From assembly GCA_965223435.1 (NCBI GenBank), contig CBDCWQ010000017.1, positions 268,877-332,876 of the forward strand: DNA of 64,000 nt. Direction: 5' to 3'. The position numbers were made by a program, and so were the translations under genes. This document shows, piece by piece, positions 1 to 8,682 of this stretch. Position 1 is the first letter of the stretch. Each line of letters starts with the position of its first letter. The notes under the pieces were generated by a model. It had not been told where the DNA came from, did no database searches, and saw only the letters and a list, made by a program, of their open reading frames with translations. Source of the stretch: CBDCWQ01 sp965223435 (GTDB lineage: Bacteria > Myxococcota > Kuafuiibacteriia > Kuafuiibacteriales > Kuafuiibacteriaceae).

Positions 1-1547
1 GCAAAGCCACCACCAACCTGACGGTGGCCCTCGACATCCAGACCCAAGAAGGGGACACGGTCACCCACATGTACGTCTCCCAAGATGGAACCTTCGAAGA
101 CGGCATGTGGACTCCGTTTGAAGCTTCTTCGTCTTTGACGTTTGCCATGCCCTCCGTTTTGCCCTCTTCGCTGGAAGTTTGGGTGAAACTTCGAGACCAA
201 GATGGGCACGAGTCTTTGGTGGCGACGGCCAGCACCGCCTACTATCCGCCAACAAACTTGCTGCTTGCCCATCACCCCCTCGATGACGATCCAGGCGCCG
301 TGGTGGCGGAAGACGCCAGCGGACGGGGGCACTTGGGGCAATACGTCGGGAACCCAACACCCTTGTTCTCTGATTGTGGTGGCTCACCCAGCGTTCGACG
401 CTTCAATGGCTGGCAGGAGCATCTCATGATTCCGCAAGATCCGGTGCTGGCGCTCGGAAAGGACGGACTGGATTTCAGTGTGAGCTTTTGGATTCGCTTG
501 GAGGCGGGGCCTACCGAACGCTGGCGTACCCTTTTGGCCCAGTTTGATGGTCAGGAGAACACCTTTTCGGTTTTGCTCCGTCCCGATGACAACCGCATTC
601 TTGTTGCCGGTCTTGGGGGCGACGGCGCGCACGTCTTTCGCGCTTTCTCTGGACGTGAGCTCGAGCTTGCAAGGTGGCAGCACGTGGCCATCGTCAAAAA
701 TGGACAACAGCTTTTTTTGTATTTTGATGCGGTCCAGGTTCAAGGCGTGGTCCTATCGGGAAGCTTTGAGAGTCGCGGCGCGCTCTTTTTCGGGAGCCGA
801 GAGCCGCCCCATGGGACGGCGTCGTCGTTGTCGGACCTTCGAATTCACCACGGAGCCCTGACACCGCCCGAGCTTGCCACCTTTGTGGCTCAGCATCCGG
901 AGGTGAATCCAAAGCGATCGCCGGTTGTTCATTTCACCTTCGAGGGTGAGTCTCCCGGGCAAGTCGACGATGAGAGCGGCCATGGACACCATGGCACGAT
1001 TTCAGGGGATGCGGGCTCGGTGGAGGATGGGTTTCGGGAAAATGGCTATCGTTTTGGCGGGCAGGGCAGCGTCATTTTGGAAACGTTCGATGGGTTTGAG
1101 GGCCAGACCCATGTCAGCGTGGGGGCCTGGGTTCAGGTTTCATCCACGGCGTCGGCCACTTTGGTCAGCCAGCGGGGGCCAAAGAGCGATACCATGTTTT
1201 TGGGCGTCGAATCCGGTGGCCAGAGCCAGGCGGTACTCGGCTTTGAGCGGCAGGATGACAGCCTCGCCAGGGCTCGAAGCGACGTTTCCCTGGCGCTTGA
1301 TGAATGGCAGCACTTGGTAGGTACCTACGACGGACACCAAGCCAGGCTCTACTTGAATGGGGATTTGGTCGGTCAATCTCAGCAGGCAGCATTGTCACCC
1401 ACGGCGGTGGGAACCAGCGAGGTTTTTGTGGGGCGGTCGGGCTCCAGCGGTGGTGACCCTTTTATTGGTTTGGTGGACGATCTGCGCGTTTATCCCTGTA
1501 CCCTCTCGGCCAAAGAGGTTGAGCTTTGGTTCCAGGAGACCGAGTGA
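1..1547 (+). CDS. LamG (concanavalin A-like) domain surface protein, 5' end off the window
   Basis: The reading frame is open from the left edge, so the true start lies outside; the GTG at 24 is only the first internal start codon. About the first 80 visible residues look like a beta-sandwich (Ig/Fn3-like) module. Two LamG-type jelly-roll domains follow, at roughly residues 85-295 and 305-505. Each opens with a 'DxSGxGxxG' turn (DASGRGHLG, DESGHGHHG) and contains the typical 'W.H.a...G....lY.dG' core (RWQHVAIVKNGQQLFLYFD; EWQHLVGTYDGHQARLYLNG). LamG modules of this kind usually bind glycans or proteins outside the cell. No C-terminal sorting signal is visible. The family is clear; the ligand and the rest of the protein are unknown. 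Confidence 0.8.
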   Translation, partial: KATTNLTVALDIQTQEGDTVTHMYVSQDGTFEDGMWTPFEASSSLTFAMPSVLPSSLEVWVKLRDQDGHESLVATASTAYYPPTNLLLAHHPLDDDPGAVVAEDASGRGHLGQYVGNPTPLFSDCGGSPSVRRFNGWQEHLMIPQDPVLALGKDGLDFSVSFWIRLEAGPTERWRTLLAQFDGQENTFSVLLRPDDNRILVAGLGGDGAHVFRAFSGRELELARWQHVAIVKNGQQLFLYFDAVQVQGVVLSGSFESRGALFFGSREPPHGTASSLSDLRIHHGALTPPELATFVAQHPEVNPKRSPVVHFTFEGESPGQVDDESGHGHHGTISGDAGSVEDGFRENGYRFGGQGSVILETFDGFEGQTHVSVGAWVQVSSTASATLVSQRGPKSDTMFLGVESGGQSQAVLGFERQDDSLARARSDVSLALDEWQHLVGTYDGHQARLYLNGDLVGQSQQAALSPTAVGTSEVFVGRSGSSGGDPFIGLVDDLRVYPCTLSAKEVELWFQETE

Positions 1548-1822
1548 TGTGAGGTCGGTCACCAAACCGAAACGCTGGATGGTCGATGGGTTACCTGCAG
1601 TAGCTTCTCTCTCCATGTGCAGCCAAGACCCCCATGGTCGCTTTTTTGCGCCTTCGGTCCCCATTGTGAAGCTCGGTTGCGAAGCCCGCCATGCGAGTCG
1701 AAACCCAATGATTTGAGGGCTCAGGACAAATGTAGACAACCCTGCGGTATCCGCCTCCTCGGTTCCCACCCGCTGCTGCGTGTTAGACTTCTCGAGGTTT
1801 TAACGAACAGAAACCTCGGTCT

Positions 1823-3736
1823 ATGAGCAGCATCGCATCAAACCAAAGACGGCCCATCCATGAAGAAAATCGGGAGGCCAAGCCCGCCAAGGCTACGGGA
1901 TCGGGTGGCCCGCGTGCCGCACCGGATGTGAAGACCAGCAGACCCCAGCGCCGCCACGTTCATATTCGATGCCGGCTCGAGTTTGGTTCCAAAGAACTCG
2001 AGGCCTACACCGACAATATCAGTACCGGTGGTTTTCACATTCGTGTACCCAGAACAGATTTTACTTGCAACGTCCGGGCGGGTCGGCGACTTCGGGTGAC
2101 GCTCAAGCTGCTCTCGGACAGCCAGCCCATTTCTGCGATCTGCGAGATTGCGTGGATTGACTACAACGATCACGATGCTGCCGGGCGGGCGGTTGTAGGT
2201 CTCGGCATTCACATGATCAAGGTGACCACCGAGGTTGCGGCACAGGTTGAGCGCTTTGTCGAAAATTTTCGATACACGGTTTTGGTCGTGAGCCCCTTTA
2301 CCGACGAGCGGCTTGTGCTCGAGAGCGCCCTTAAAGAAACTTACGAAGTCCTTGGGTGCAGCACGATAGAAGAAGCGCTGGGAATTCTCGATCGCGAAGA
2401 GGTTGGTGTGTTGATCGCGGATCATACGCTTTCGCCGCAAGGCGGAGCTGATTTTGTGAGTTTGATCGCTGCGCGCTTTCCCAATGCCCAAACCGCAAAG
2501 ATTCTTGTTGCCCCCAAAGAAGTTTGCCAGGCGGAAAATTTCATCAACGTCGGCAGAATTTTTGCGAGTGTGCCCAAACCATTTCGGCCGGACGAGATCA
2601 TTCACATCGTTCGAAGAGCCCTCTACGCGTACGCGCTGGCGGTCGAAAACAACCGTTTGGCCGCAGAACTAGAAAGGGTCAATCGTCGTCTCCAGCGAGA
2701 GAACGCTTTTCTCCGCAAAAGGGCTGTCGGTAGCCAGGGCTTTGACCACATTATCGGGAGCAGTCCCAAGCTCCGCAAGGCGTTGGCGGAACTCGAGCGC
2801 ATCAGGCAGACCGAGGCCACCGTGCACATTCGAGGCGAGACCGGCACCGGTAAAGAGCTGGTGGCGCGCGCCCTGCATTTTGGCGGTCCAAGGGCCAAAC
2901 ATCCCTTCATTGCGCAAAACTGCGGCGGTATGAACGAGTCTCTTCTTCAGAGCACGCTTTTTGGCTACAAGAAGGGTGCCTTCACCGGCGCCGACGAAGA
3001 CCGCCCGGGGCTGTTTCAGGCCGCCGATCGGGGCACGCTTTTTTTGGACGAAATTGCGGAGCTGCCGCCGTCCATCCAGGCCGCGCTTCTCAGGGCCATT
3101 CAGCTGAAGGAAGTCACGCCGGTGGGAGCCAACAAGCCCACGAAGGTTGATGTTCGTATCGTTTCAGCGACGCTGAAGGACCTACGCCGAGAGATCAAGG
3201 CCGGTCATTTTCGTGAGGACCTTTATTTTCGGCTGGTGGTTATCGAAGTGTCATTGCCTCCTCTGCGCGAGCGTGTGGGTGACATTCCGGTTTTGTCCCA
3301 GCATCTTTTGGAACTCTATTGCGAAAGATACGGGAAGAACGTCCCCGGCTTCACGCCCGAGGTGATGGAGGCGTTTGAGCGGCACACCTGGCCGGGAAAC
3401 GTCAGAGAGCTCGAAAACAACATCGAGCGTCTCGTGGTGCTCGCCGAACCTCAGGTCAAGATCAGCTTGGAGCTGGTGCCTACGCATATACGCGCCAGTG
3501 GCGAAAGCCAAGACATCGACATGTTTGCTTCATACGCTGGTGTTCCTGCCACTTCCCCGGTGATCAGCGACCTGCTCCGCAGAGAAAAAAGTTTGAGCGA
3601 CATCATGAATGAGTTGGAGCGGTCGATACTCACCGAGACCCTAGAGCGCTTCGACGGAAACCGAAGCGCTGTGGCGCGCCATCTGAAACTCGCGCGGCAG
3701 ACCCTTCAAAGCCGCATGAAAAAGCTAGGCCTCTAG
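1823..3736 (+). CDS. PilZ - receiver - sigma-54 AAA+ - Fis-type transcriptional activator
   Basis: A 637-residue enhancer-binding protein. Residues ~44-148 form a PilZ domain (c-di-GMP-binding family) with the DNISTGG part of the motif; the usual RxxxR element is only approximate (RRHVHIR). Residues ~152-268 resemble a response-regulator receiver: D200 sits at the phosphoacceptor position and the KP-F motif is present, but the acidic pair normally ending strand 1 is replaced (VLVVSPFTDE), so phosphorylation is doubtful. A coiled-coil linker (~270-300) leads into the AAA+ domain with Walker A GETGTGKE (338-345), the sigma-54 loop GAFTGA (385-390) and Walker B TLFLDE. A Fis-type helix-turn-helix ends the protein. 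It should activate sigma-54 promoters in response to c-di-GMP and/or a partner; targets are unknown. An IS200-like element sits directly behind the stop. Confidence 0.92.
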   Translation: MSSIASNQRRPIHEENREAKPAKATGSGGPRAAPDVKTSRPQRRHVHIRCRLEFGSKELEAYTDNISTGGFHIRVPRTDFTCNVRAGRRLRVTLKLLSDSQPISAICEIAWIDYNDHDAAGRAVVGLGIHMIKVTTEVAAQVERFVENFRYTVLVVSPFTDERLVLESALKETYEVLGCSTIEEALGILDREEVGVLIADHTLSPQGGADFVSLIAARFPNAQTAKILVAPKEVCQAENFINVGRIFASVPKPFRPDEIIHIVRRALYAYALAVENNRLAAELERVNRRLQRENAFLRKRAVGSQGFDHIIGSSPKLRKALAELERIRQTEATVHIRGETGTGKELVARALHFGGPRAKHPFIAQNCGGMNESLLQSTLFGYKKGAFTGADEDRPGLFQAADRGTLFLDEIAELPPSIQAALLRAIQLKEVTPVGANKPTKVDVRIVSATLKDLRREIKAGHFREDLYFRLVVIEVSLPPLRERVGDIPVLSQHLLELYCERYGKNVPGFTPEVMEAFERHTWPGNVRELENNIERLVVLAEPQVKISLELVPTHIRASGESQDIDMFASYAGVPATSPVISDLLRREKSLSDIMNELERSILTETLERFDGNRSAVARHLKLARQTLQSRMKKLGL

Positions 3737-3825
3737 TTACTAATGTCCCATCCGGGGATGCTTGAGATCCCTCGCCTTTAGGCGAAGCCTTTAGGATGCT
3801 TGCGGTACTTGGGTACAATGCCGCC

Positions 3826-4260
3826 ATGAGGCACTACCGTAAGTCGTCCCACACCGTCTACGAGTTGCACTACCATTTTGTATTCGTACCCAAGTACCGC
3901 AAGCCTATGCTGCGTGGAGACGTGGCACTTCGGTTTAGGGAACTGGTTCGGGAGATATGTAGTCGGAACAACATCCAGATTCTGAAGGGGAACATCAGCC
4001 AGGACCACGTGCACCTCCTCTTGAGTGTACCTCCGCATCTGTCGCCGAGCCGTGTGATGCAGGCCATCAAGGGAAAGACTTCGAATCGGCTCATGGCTGA
4101 GTTTCGGGCCCTGCGTAAGTCCTTCTGGGGTCGGCACCTTTGGGCTCGGGGTTACTTTGTGGCGTCGAGCGGCAATGTGACCGACGACGTCATTGCGAAG
4201 TACATCGAGTTGCAAGGTGCCGTGCCCCAGGAGGACGAGGATTTCAAGATCACGGAGTGA
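3826..4260 (+). CDS. tnpA: IS200/IS605-family Y1 transposase TnpA
   Basis: 144 residues from the ATG at 3826, the usual length for the family; an ATG ten codons upstream is less likely because MRHYRKSSHTVYELHYHFVF matches the normal N-terminus. The HUH metal motif is seen as DHVHLL, and the nucleophilic tyrosine as the Y of 'AKYIELQG' near the C-terminus, after the typical 'FWGRHLWARGYFVAS' segment. The enzyme cuts and rejoins single-stranded DNA at hairpin-guided sites. The gene is full length with no internal stop, so the element may still be active. Confidence 0.9.
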   Translation: MRHYRKSSHTVYELHYHFVFVPKYRKPMLRGDVALRFRELVREICSRNNIQILKGNISQDHVHLLLSVPPHLSPSRVMQAIKGKTSNRLMAEFRALRKSFWGRHLWARGYFVASSGNVTDDVIAKYIELQGAVPQEDEDFKITE

Positions 4261-4311
4261 GATGGCCTGCATTGCAGGCGAGCCTTTAGGCGACTTTAGT
4301 CGCAGGCGAAC

Positions 4312-4331
4312 CCACCGCCTTTAGGCGGTGG
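4312..4331. repeat. Right-end hairpin of the IS200-like element
   Basis: A perfect 8-bp stem (CCACCGCC / GGCGGTGG) around a TTTA loop. Its core matches the shorter palindrome at the left end (3772-3785), as expected for the structures recognised by a Y1 transposase. Confidence 0.65.
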
Positions 4332-4354
4332 AGTATTCAGTCAAAACCGCGCCC

Positions 4355-5779
4355 TTATGACTTTCGGAGGGCCTGGGGATCGATGTCGTAGCGCTTCATC
4401 CAGCGGTGGATTTGCATGCGCGCCTTGTTCATCGCGCGTGCGACCGCGGCCACGTTGCCGTTGTTTTCGTCAAGGAGCCTTAAGAGGAGTTCTTTGCGTT
4501 CCAGATCTTTGGGCGAGAGCTCGGGTAGAGGCCGGGCCGGGCGTTTTTTGGGTGAAGCGTTTGGGGTTTCACGAAAGTGCGGCGGAAGGTGCTCGAGGTC
4601 GAGCGAAGTTCCGCTTTTGAGTGCAAGACCGAGACTGAGCGCCTTTTCGAGTTCTCTGACATTGAGAGGCCACTCGTATTGACACAACGCGCGTGCGGCT
4701 CGAAGGCCCAGGCTGAGTCCGGTGCCCTTGTCGGGGGTCTTTTGGAGCAAGGCCCGAATGATGAGACCCAGATCCTCTTTGCGCTCCCGGAGCGGGGGTA
4801 AGCGCACCGTCATTCCGGTGATGCGGGCGAATAGGTCGGCCCGGAAGGTGCCTTCTTCGACTTTTTTGGGCACATCTTGATGGGTCGCACAAAGCAGACG
4901 AAAGTCGACCGGGATGGGTTCAACCTCTCCTACCGGGACCACCTCTCGCTCTTGGAGTACGCGAAGAAGGGTGGCTTGGCATGAAAGCGGGAGGTCTCCG
5001 ATTTCATCGAGGAAGAGCGTACCGCCGTCGGCGGATCGCACAAAACCGGGCCGGTCTTCGGTTGCGCCCGAAAAAGCACCTTGCTTGGCACCGAAAAGCT
5101 CCGCTTCGATGATGGATTCAGGCAATGCCCCGCAGTTGACCGCGACAAAGCGTCCGATGCGCCCGGACATACGGTGCACCGCGCGTGCGATCACTTCTTT
5201 GCCGGTTCCGCTCTCGCCAAACAGCACCACAGAGACGGTGGTCGGTGCGATTTGTCGCAAGGTGGCGAATTGATTTTTGAGTGGCGGGAGCAAAGTACTC
5301 AGGACCGAGGGCTCCTCATCATCGATGGATGCAAGCCCGGGGCCTTCGTCGTCTTCTGGGTTGCGAAAGAGAAAAAAGGAACGCCCGATTTCGATGAGGT
5401 CGCCATCGTCTAACGATGCTTCGTCAACGGGGGCTCCGTTGACGAGCACGCCGTTTTTCGAACCGGTATCTTTGATCCGCCAATCACCATTTTGACGGGA
5501 CAGCATCGCATGCCGCGAAGACATGCGCTGGTCTCGGTTTTCGATGCGGAGCCCTTGGCCTTGCTCGACGCGCCATTTTGATCCCCGTCCGATCTCCACC
5601 TGCCGATGGGCGGTCAGATCCACAAACCTGGAGGGGGCCAAGGGATCGTCCGCGAGCATGACAAAAATGAGCCTTGAGGCACCCCTTTGCGCGGACTTGG
5701 TCGACGGGTCCCCGCCCGAGTCGAAGTTTGTTAGGGTGTGGCCTAGGGTCTCGTTCACGGCTCCCGGCCAATGAACCAC
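4355..5779 (-). CDS. FHA-domain sigma-54 AAA+ - Fis-type transcriptional activator
   Basis: 474 residues from a GTG at 5779; an internal ATG at 5659 would clip the first FHA strand. The N-terminal FHA domain (about residues 35-145) has the canonical 'EIGRG', 'SSRHA' and 'DTGSKNGVLVNG' motifs, so it probably reads phosphothreonine placed by a Ser/Thr kinase. The AAA+ domain has Walker A GESGTGKE and Walker B TLFLDEIGD, but the sigma-54 loop reads GAFSGA instead of GAFTGA. The C-terminus is a Fis-type HTH (NNGNVAAVARAMNKARMQIHRWMKR). FHA/sigma-54 activators are characteristic of myxobacteria. It lies divergent from the four-gene operon that ends in a Ser/Thr kinase, a possible signalling partner (inference). 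Confidence 0.93.
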   Translation of the reverse strand: MVHWPGAVNETLGHTLTNFDSGGDPSTKSAQRGASRLIFVMLADDPLAPSRFVDLTAHRQVEIGRGSKWRVEQGQGLRIENRDQRMSSRHAMLSRQNGDWRIKDTGSKNGVLVNGAPVDEASLDDGDLIEIGRSFFLFRNPEDDEGPGLASIDDEEPSVLSTLLPPLKNQFATLRQIAPTTVSVVLFGESGTGKEVIARAVHRMSGRIGRFVAVNCGALPESIIEAELFGAKQGAFSGATEDRPGFVRSADGGTLFLDEIGDLPLSCQATLLRVLQEREVVPVGEVEPIPVDFRLLCATHQDVPKKVEEGTFRADLFARITGMTVRLPPLRERKEDLGLIIRALLQKTPDKGTGLSLGLRAARALCQYEWPLNVRELEKALSLGLALKSGTSLDLEHLPPHFRETPNASPKKRPARPLPELSPKDLERKELLLRLLDENNGNVAAVARAMNKARMQIHRWMKRYDIDPQALRKS

Positions 5780-5886
5780 GCTTGGCTTTGGCTGTCATCC
5801 GAAAGTCGGGGTGCATCGCCTTGGCTTTTCGAGGATTAAGAGGTACGTCCCCAAGGTTGGTGGCGCGAGGCACAGCGGTGGGGTGG

Positions 5887-8682
5887 ATGCGCCGATGGTG
5901 TGTTCGGGTCTTGTGGTCATTTCTTGCCGGGTTCGGGGCCTGCGCGGAGCTGCCAGAGCTCGTGCCCGGGACCTGCGGCAACGGAGCGCTTGATCCGGGC
6001 GAAGACTGCGACACGGTTGTCGATTCCCGCTTGGGGCGTTCTTTGAGCTGTGGCGCGCCGAGCGGTCTTCCGAGCGATTGTCGCTATTTGTGCGGACGGC
6101 TCGACGAGGAATGCCCCGAATCTTGGGCGTGCGGCGCCGATGGAATTTGCCGGTATCCCTCGGGCGTTTATGGCGCTCCGCGCGCGTCGTTGATCTCGCG
6201 CGCGTCCCAGGCCGCCCTCGGCGACGCCAATGGTGACGGCCGCGCAGACCTTATCTTGAGGCGGGCGGGAACGGTGTCGGTGTTCTCCGGGCGCCCCGAC
6301 GGTTCTTTTTCGCCTCAATCGGTATGGACCACGGCCTCCCATCGCGGCGATTTTGCGGTGGCCAACGTCGATCGCGACGGCCGCAGCGACTTGGTGGTCC
6401 CGGTGGCATCGCGCAACTTCGAGGACGCCGCCCGGCTTGGCCTGCAAAGCCTCCGGGGGGCGCCGGGCGGTCGCTTTTTCTCCGACGTATTTGCCTGCAC
6501 CACCGTCACCTACCCAGAAGATGGCGCGGTATTTTTCTTGCCGCTCCGGTCAGAGGCAGACACGGGGGGACAAAAACTGGTCCAGGTGAGGGAGTCGCCC
6601 AGCCTGAGCGGCGATTCCTCGGAACTGTCCATTTTTTTTCGTGAGGAGGCCTGCCAAACCGAAGAGGCCACCCAGGCCCAGGACGGGACCGGACTGCGGC
6701 TTGCGGGTTCTTTGACACCGCCGTCCCTCGGTGAGTTTGCGCGCTTTGAGGCTCCGAACGGTTCTTTGGGGATGCTGGCGCTTCCCCTCGAAGATTCGGT
6801 GCAGGTGATCACCACCACGACCAGCTGTGGGCGGCTCGACCCCAGTCCCTGTGTGTTGTCTTTGGCTCCGCTGGCCAAGGTGTCGCTGCCGACGGAGCTT
6901 TCAGGGGTGGGTGGAACATGGCTCGACGATCTCAACGCCGACGGCCTTCCCGATTTGGTAGTGGTGGTGAGGCCGCGTGCCTTGGCGGTTGCGCTCGGGA
7001 TCGAAGGGGGCGGCTTTGAGCCTTCGGCGCGCATCGACGCGCGCTTTGATGCGCTTGGTGCGATCCCGGAGGCCCGGGGTGTGCCCCGGGAATGTGCGAC
7101 GAGACGGCCGCCGATTTTGGTGGCCCGAGACCTCAATGGCGACAATCGTGCCGACTTTGTGACGCCGAGCGGAGTGTTTGTATCCACCGCCTCGGGGGCC
7201 CTCGAAGCGACCGTTCTCCGAACCCGGGGTGATGCTTGGCAGGAGGCGGTTGTGGGCGACTTCAATCGGGATGGGTTCCTCGACATCGTAGCCAGTCTCG
7301 CCCTTCTGGAGCGCAGCTGCCGGCCCGCCGACAGCCTCGATGTGCTCACCGGAGACGGGCGGGGCGGCTTTTCCTTGGCGCGTATCGAGGGGTTGACGGC
7401 GCCGTCTATGCTGCGGGCGGGTGATCTCGACGGGGATCGGATCGACGATTTGGCATTGATCGAAGTGTTGAGCGACAGCGCGTCGGTCGTTGCGCTTTAC
7501 GGTGGGCCCGGTTCCGTTCTGGCCGAGCGCGTGCGGGTGGGCACGTTTCAAAACGTGGAGCAGCTGTCGTTGTTCCGCGATGCCGAGGGGGATCCGCTGA
7601 CCTCTGATCGGAGCGTTGCGGACCTGGTGGTGGTTTGGAGGCCGGATCCCCAAACGAGGACCCGGTCATTGTCGGTGCTGACCGGAGCCACCAACCGGGG
7701 TTTTTTGGCGCCGCTCACGTTGGCGGCCTCTTCGCGCGGCTTGGGCCGGGCCCAATTGAGCATCGCCAGTGGTGCCCTCGGGGCCGAAAAGACTCGCTAC
7801 GACGACGTCTGGGCCGGGACCGGGGAGGAGCTCTGGGTTATTTTGGGCGACCCCGTACAGGATGGCCAGCCGGGCCTCAGGTCAAGCAATAAGGTGGTCA
7901 TGTCGAAAACAGAACTTCCTCCGGCGCTGGCCGATTTTCGATTGGAGTGCGCCCACTGGTCCATCGCTTCTGATGACGGGCTGGTTGTGGGTTTGGACCA
8001 GTTTGTTCGCGATGACGAGCCCCATGTGTCCGTCGAGCCTGCGCGTCCCCCCTGCGTGGCCGGAAGCGAGCCCTCTCAGATGGTGGTTGCGCGGGCGACG
8101 GTGGCGGAAGGCGAGGTCAACGTGGAAGCGGCTGCGTTGGTCCTCGAGGAGGGCGCATGCCCTCGGGACGTGGTCCTCACCGATTTTGACCAATCGGGGA
8201 CGTCGGATATCGTCTTGACCTTCACGCGAGGGGCGGGGGCGGTGTGCCAAGAAGATGGGGTGTTGGTTTACTGGAATCCCGATTTTGCGGTCGAAGACGG
8301 CATCACCCGTCTGGATATCGGCGCCGACAACCCCACCGAAGTTGTTTCGGATCGGGGGCAGGCTTCGACCGCAGCCGCGGTGCTGAACGCCGACTGTACC
8401 CCGGATGTCGAGCTTGCGACGTACGCCCAAACCGATTCCAATGAGCGGGTCGGGATGATCTCATGGGGCAAGCTTTCGGCCGAGCGTGGCTTTATCTCCC
8501 ACGGCTCCGTGATGGACCAGGCATTTGGTGTTGGATTCGATGTGCGTCTTTTGGCGGGTGACGTCAACGGTGACGGACTCGATGATCTGGTCACGGTGCA
8601 TGAGCGGGAGGCCCTCGTGCATTTGGCCGTGCCCCAAGACGACGCCCGAGCGGCGGTGAGGGGGCAGCCATGCGAGCCTTGA
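5887..8682 (+). CDS. FG-GAP/VCBS-repeat lipoprotein with CGNG cysteine motif
   Basis: The frame is open further upstream, but the ATG at 5887 gives a basic start and hydrophobic stretch ending in a lipobox-like FGAC (MRRWCVRVLWSFLAGFGAC), so it is preferred; 931 residues. Just after the Cys comes 'CGNGALDPGEDCD', the cysteine motif common in myxobacterial surface proteins (DUF4215-like), and further cysteines. The rest is a series of at least eight FG-GAP-type calcium loops, such as GDANGDGRADL, DDLNADGLPDL, GDFNRDGFLDI and GDVNGDGLDDL, predicting a beta-propeller on the cell surface. First gene of an operon: its stop overlaps the next gene by 13 bp. Confidence 0.87.
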   Translation: MRRWCVRVLWSFLAGFGACAELPELVPGTCGNGALDPGEDCDTVVDSRLGRSLSCGAPSGLPSDCRYLCGRLDEECPESWACGADGICRYPSGVYGAPRASLISRASQAALGDANGDGRADLILRRAGTVSVFSGRPDGSFSPQSVWTTASHRGDFAVANVDRDGRSDLVVPVASRNFEDAARLGLQSLRGAPGGRFFSDVFACTTVTYPEDGAVFFLPLRSEADTGGQKLVQVRESPSLSGDSSELSIFFREEACQTEEATQAQDGTGLRLAGSLTPPSLGEFARFEAPNGSLGMLALPLEDSVQVITTTTSCGRLDPSPCVLSLAPLAKVSLPTELSGVGGTWLDDLNADGLPDLVVVVRPRALAVALGIEGGGFEPSARIDARFDALGAIPEARGVPRECATRRPPILVARDLNGDNRADFVTPSGVFVSTASGALEATVLRTRGDAWQEAVVGDFNRDGFLDIVASLALLERSCRPADSLDVLTGDGRGGFSLARIEGLTAPSMLRAGDLDGDRIDDLALIEVLSDSASVVALYGGPGSVLAERVRVGTFQNVEQLSLFRDAEGDPLTSDRSVADLVVVWRPDPQTRTRSLSVLTGATNRGFLAPLTLAASSRGLGRAQLSIASGALGAEKTRYDDVWAGTGEELWVILGDPVQDGQPGLRSSNKVVMSKTELPPALADFRLECAHWSIASDDGLVVGLDQFVRDDEPHVSVEPARPPCVAGSEPSQMVVARATVAEGEVNVEAAALVLEEGACPRDVVLTDFDQSGTSDIVLTFTRGAGAVCQEDGVLVYWNPDFAVEDGITRLDIGADNPTEVVSDRGQASTAAAVLNADCTPDVELATYAQTDSNERVGMISWGKLSAERGFISHGSVMDQAFGVGFDVRLLAGDVNGDGLDDLVTVHEREALVHLAVPQDDARAAVRGQPCEP

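Larger units (their letters stand above)
3740..4342 (+). mobile_element. IS200/IS605-family insertion sequence carrying only tnpA
   Basis: A short element between two convergent regulator genes. It holds a Y1 transposase (3826-4260) and hairpin-rich ends. A 'CGCCTTTAGGCG' palindrome lies at the left end (3772-3785), and at the right end are GCCTGCATTGCAGGC (about 4265-4279) and a strong hairpin (4312-4331). Subterminal hairpins without terminal inverted repeats are typical of IS200/IS605. No tnpB/IscB partner is present. The exact cleavage points cannot be set by eye; the limits given are the non-coding sequence flanking the hairpins. Confidence 0.75.
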
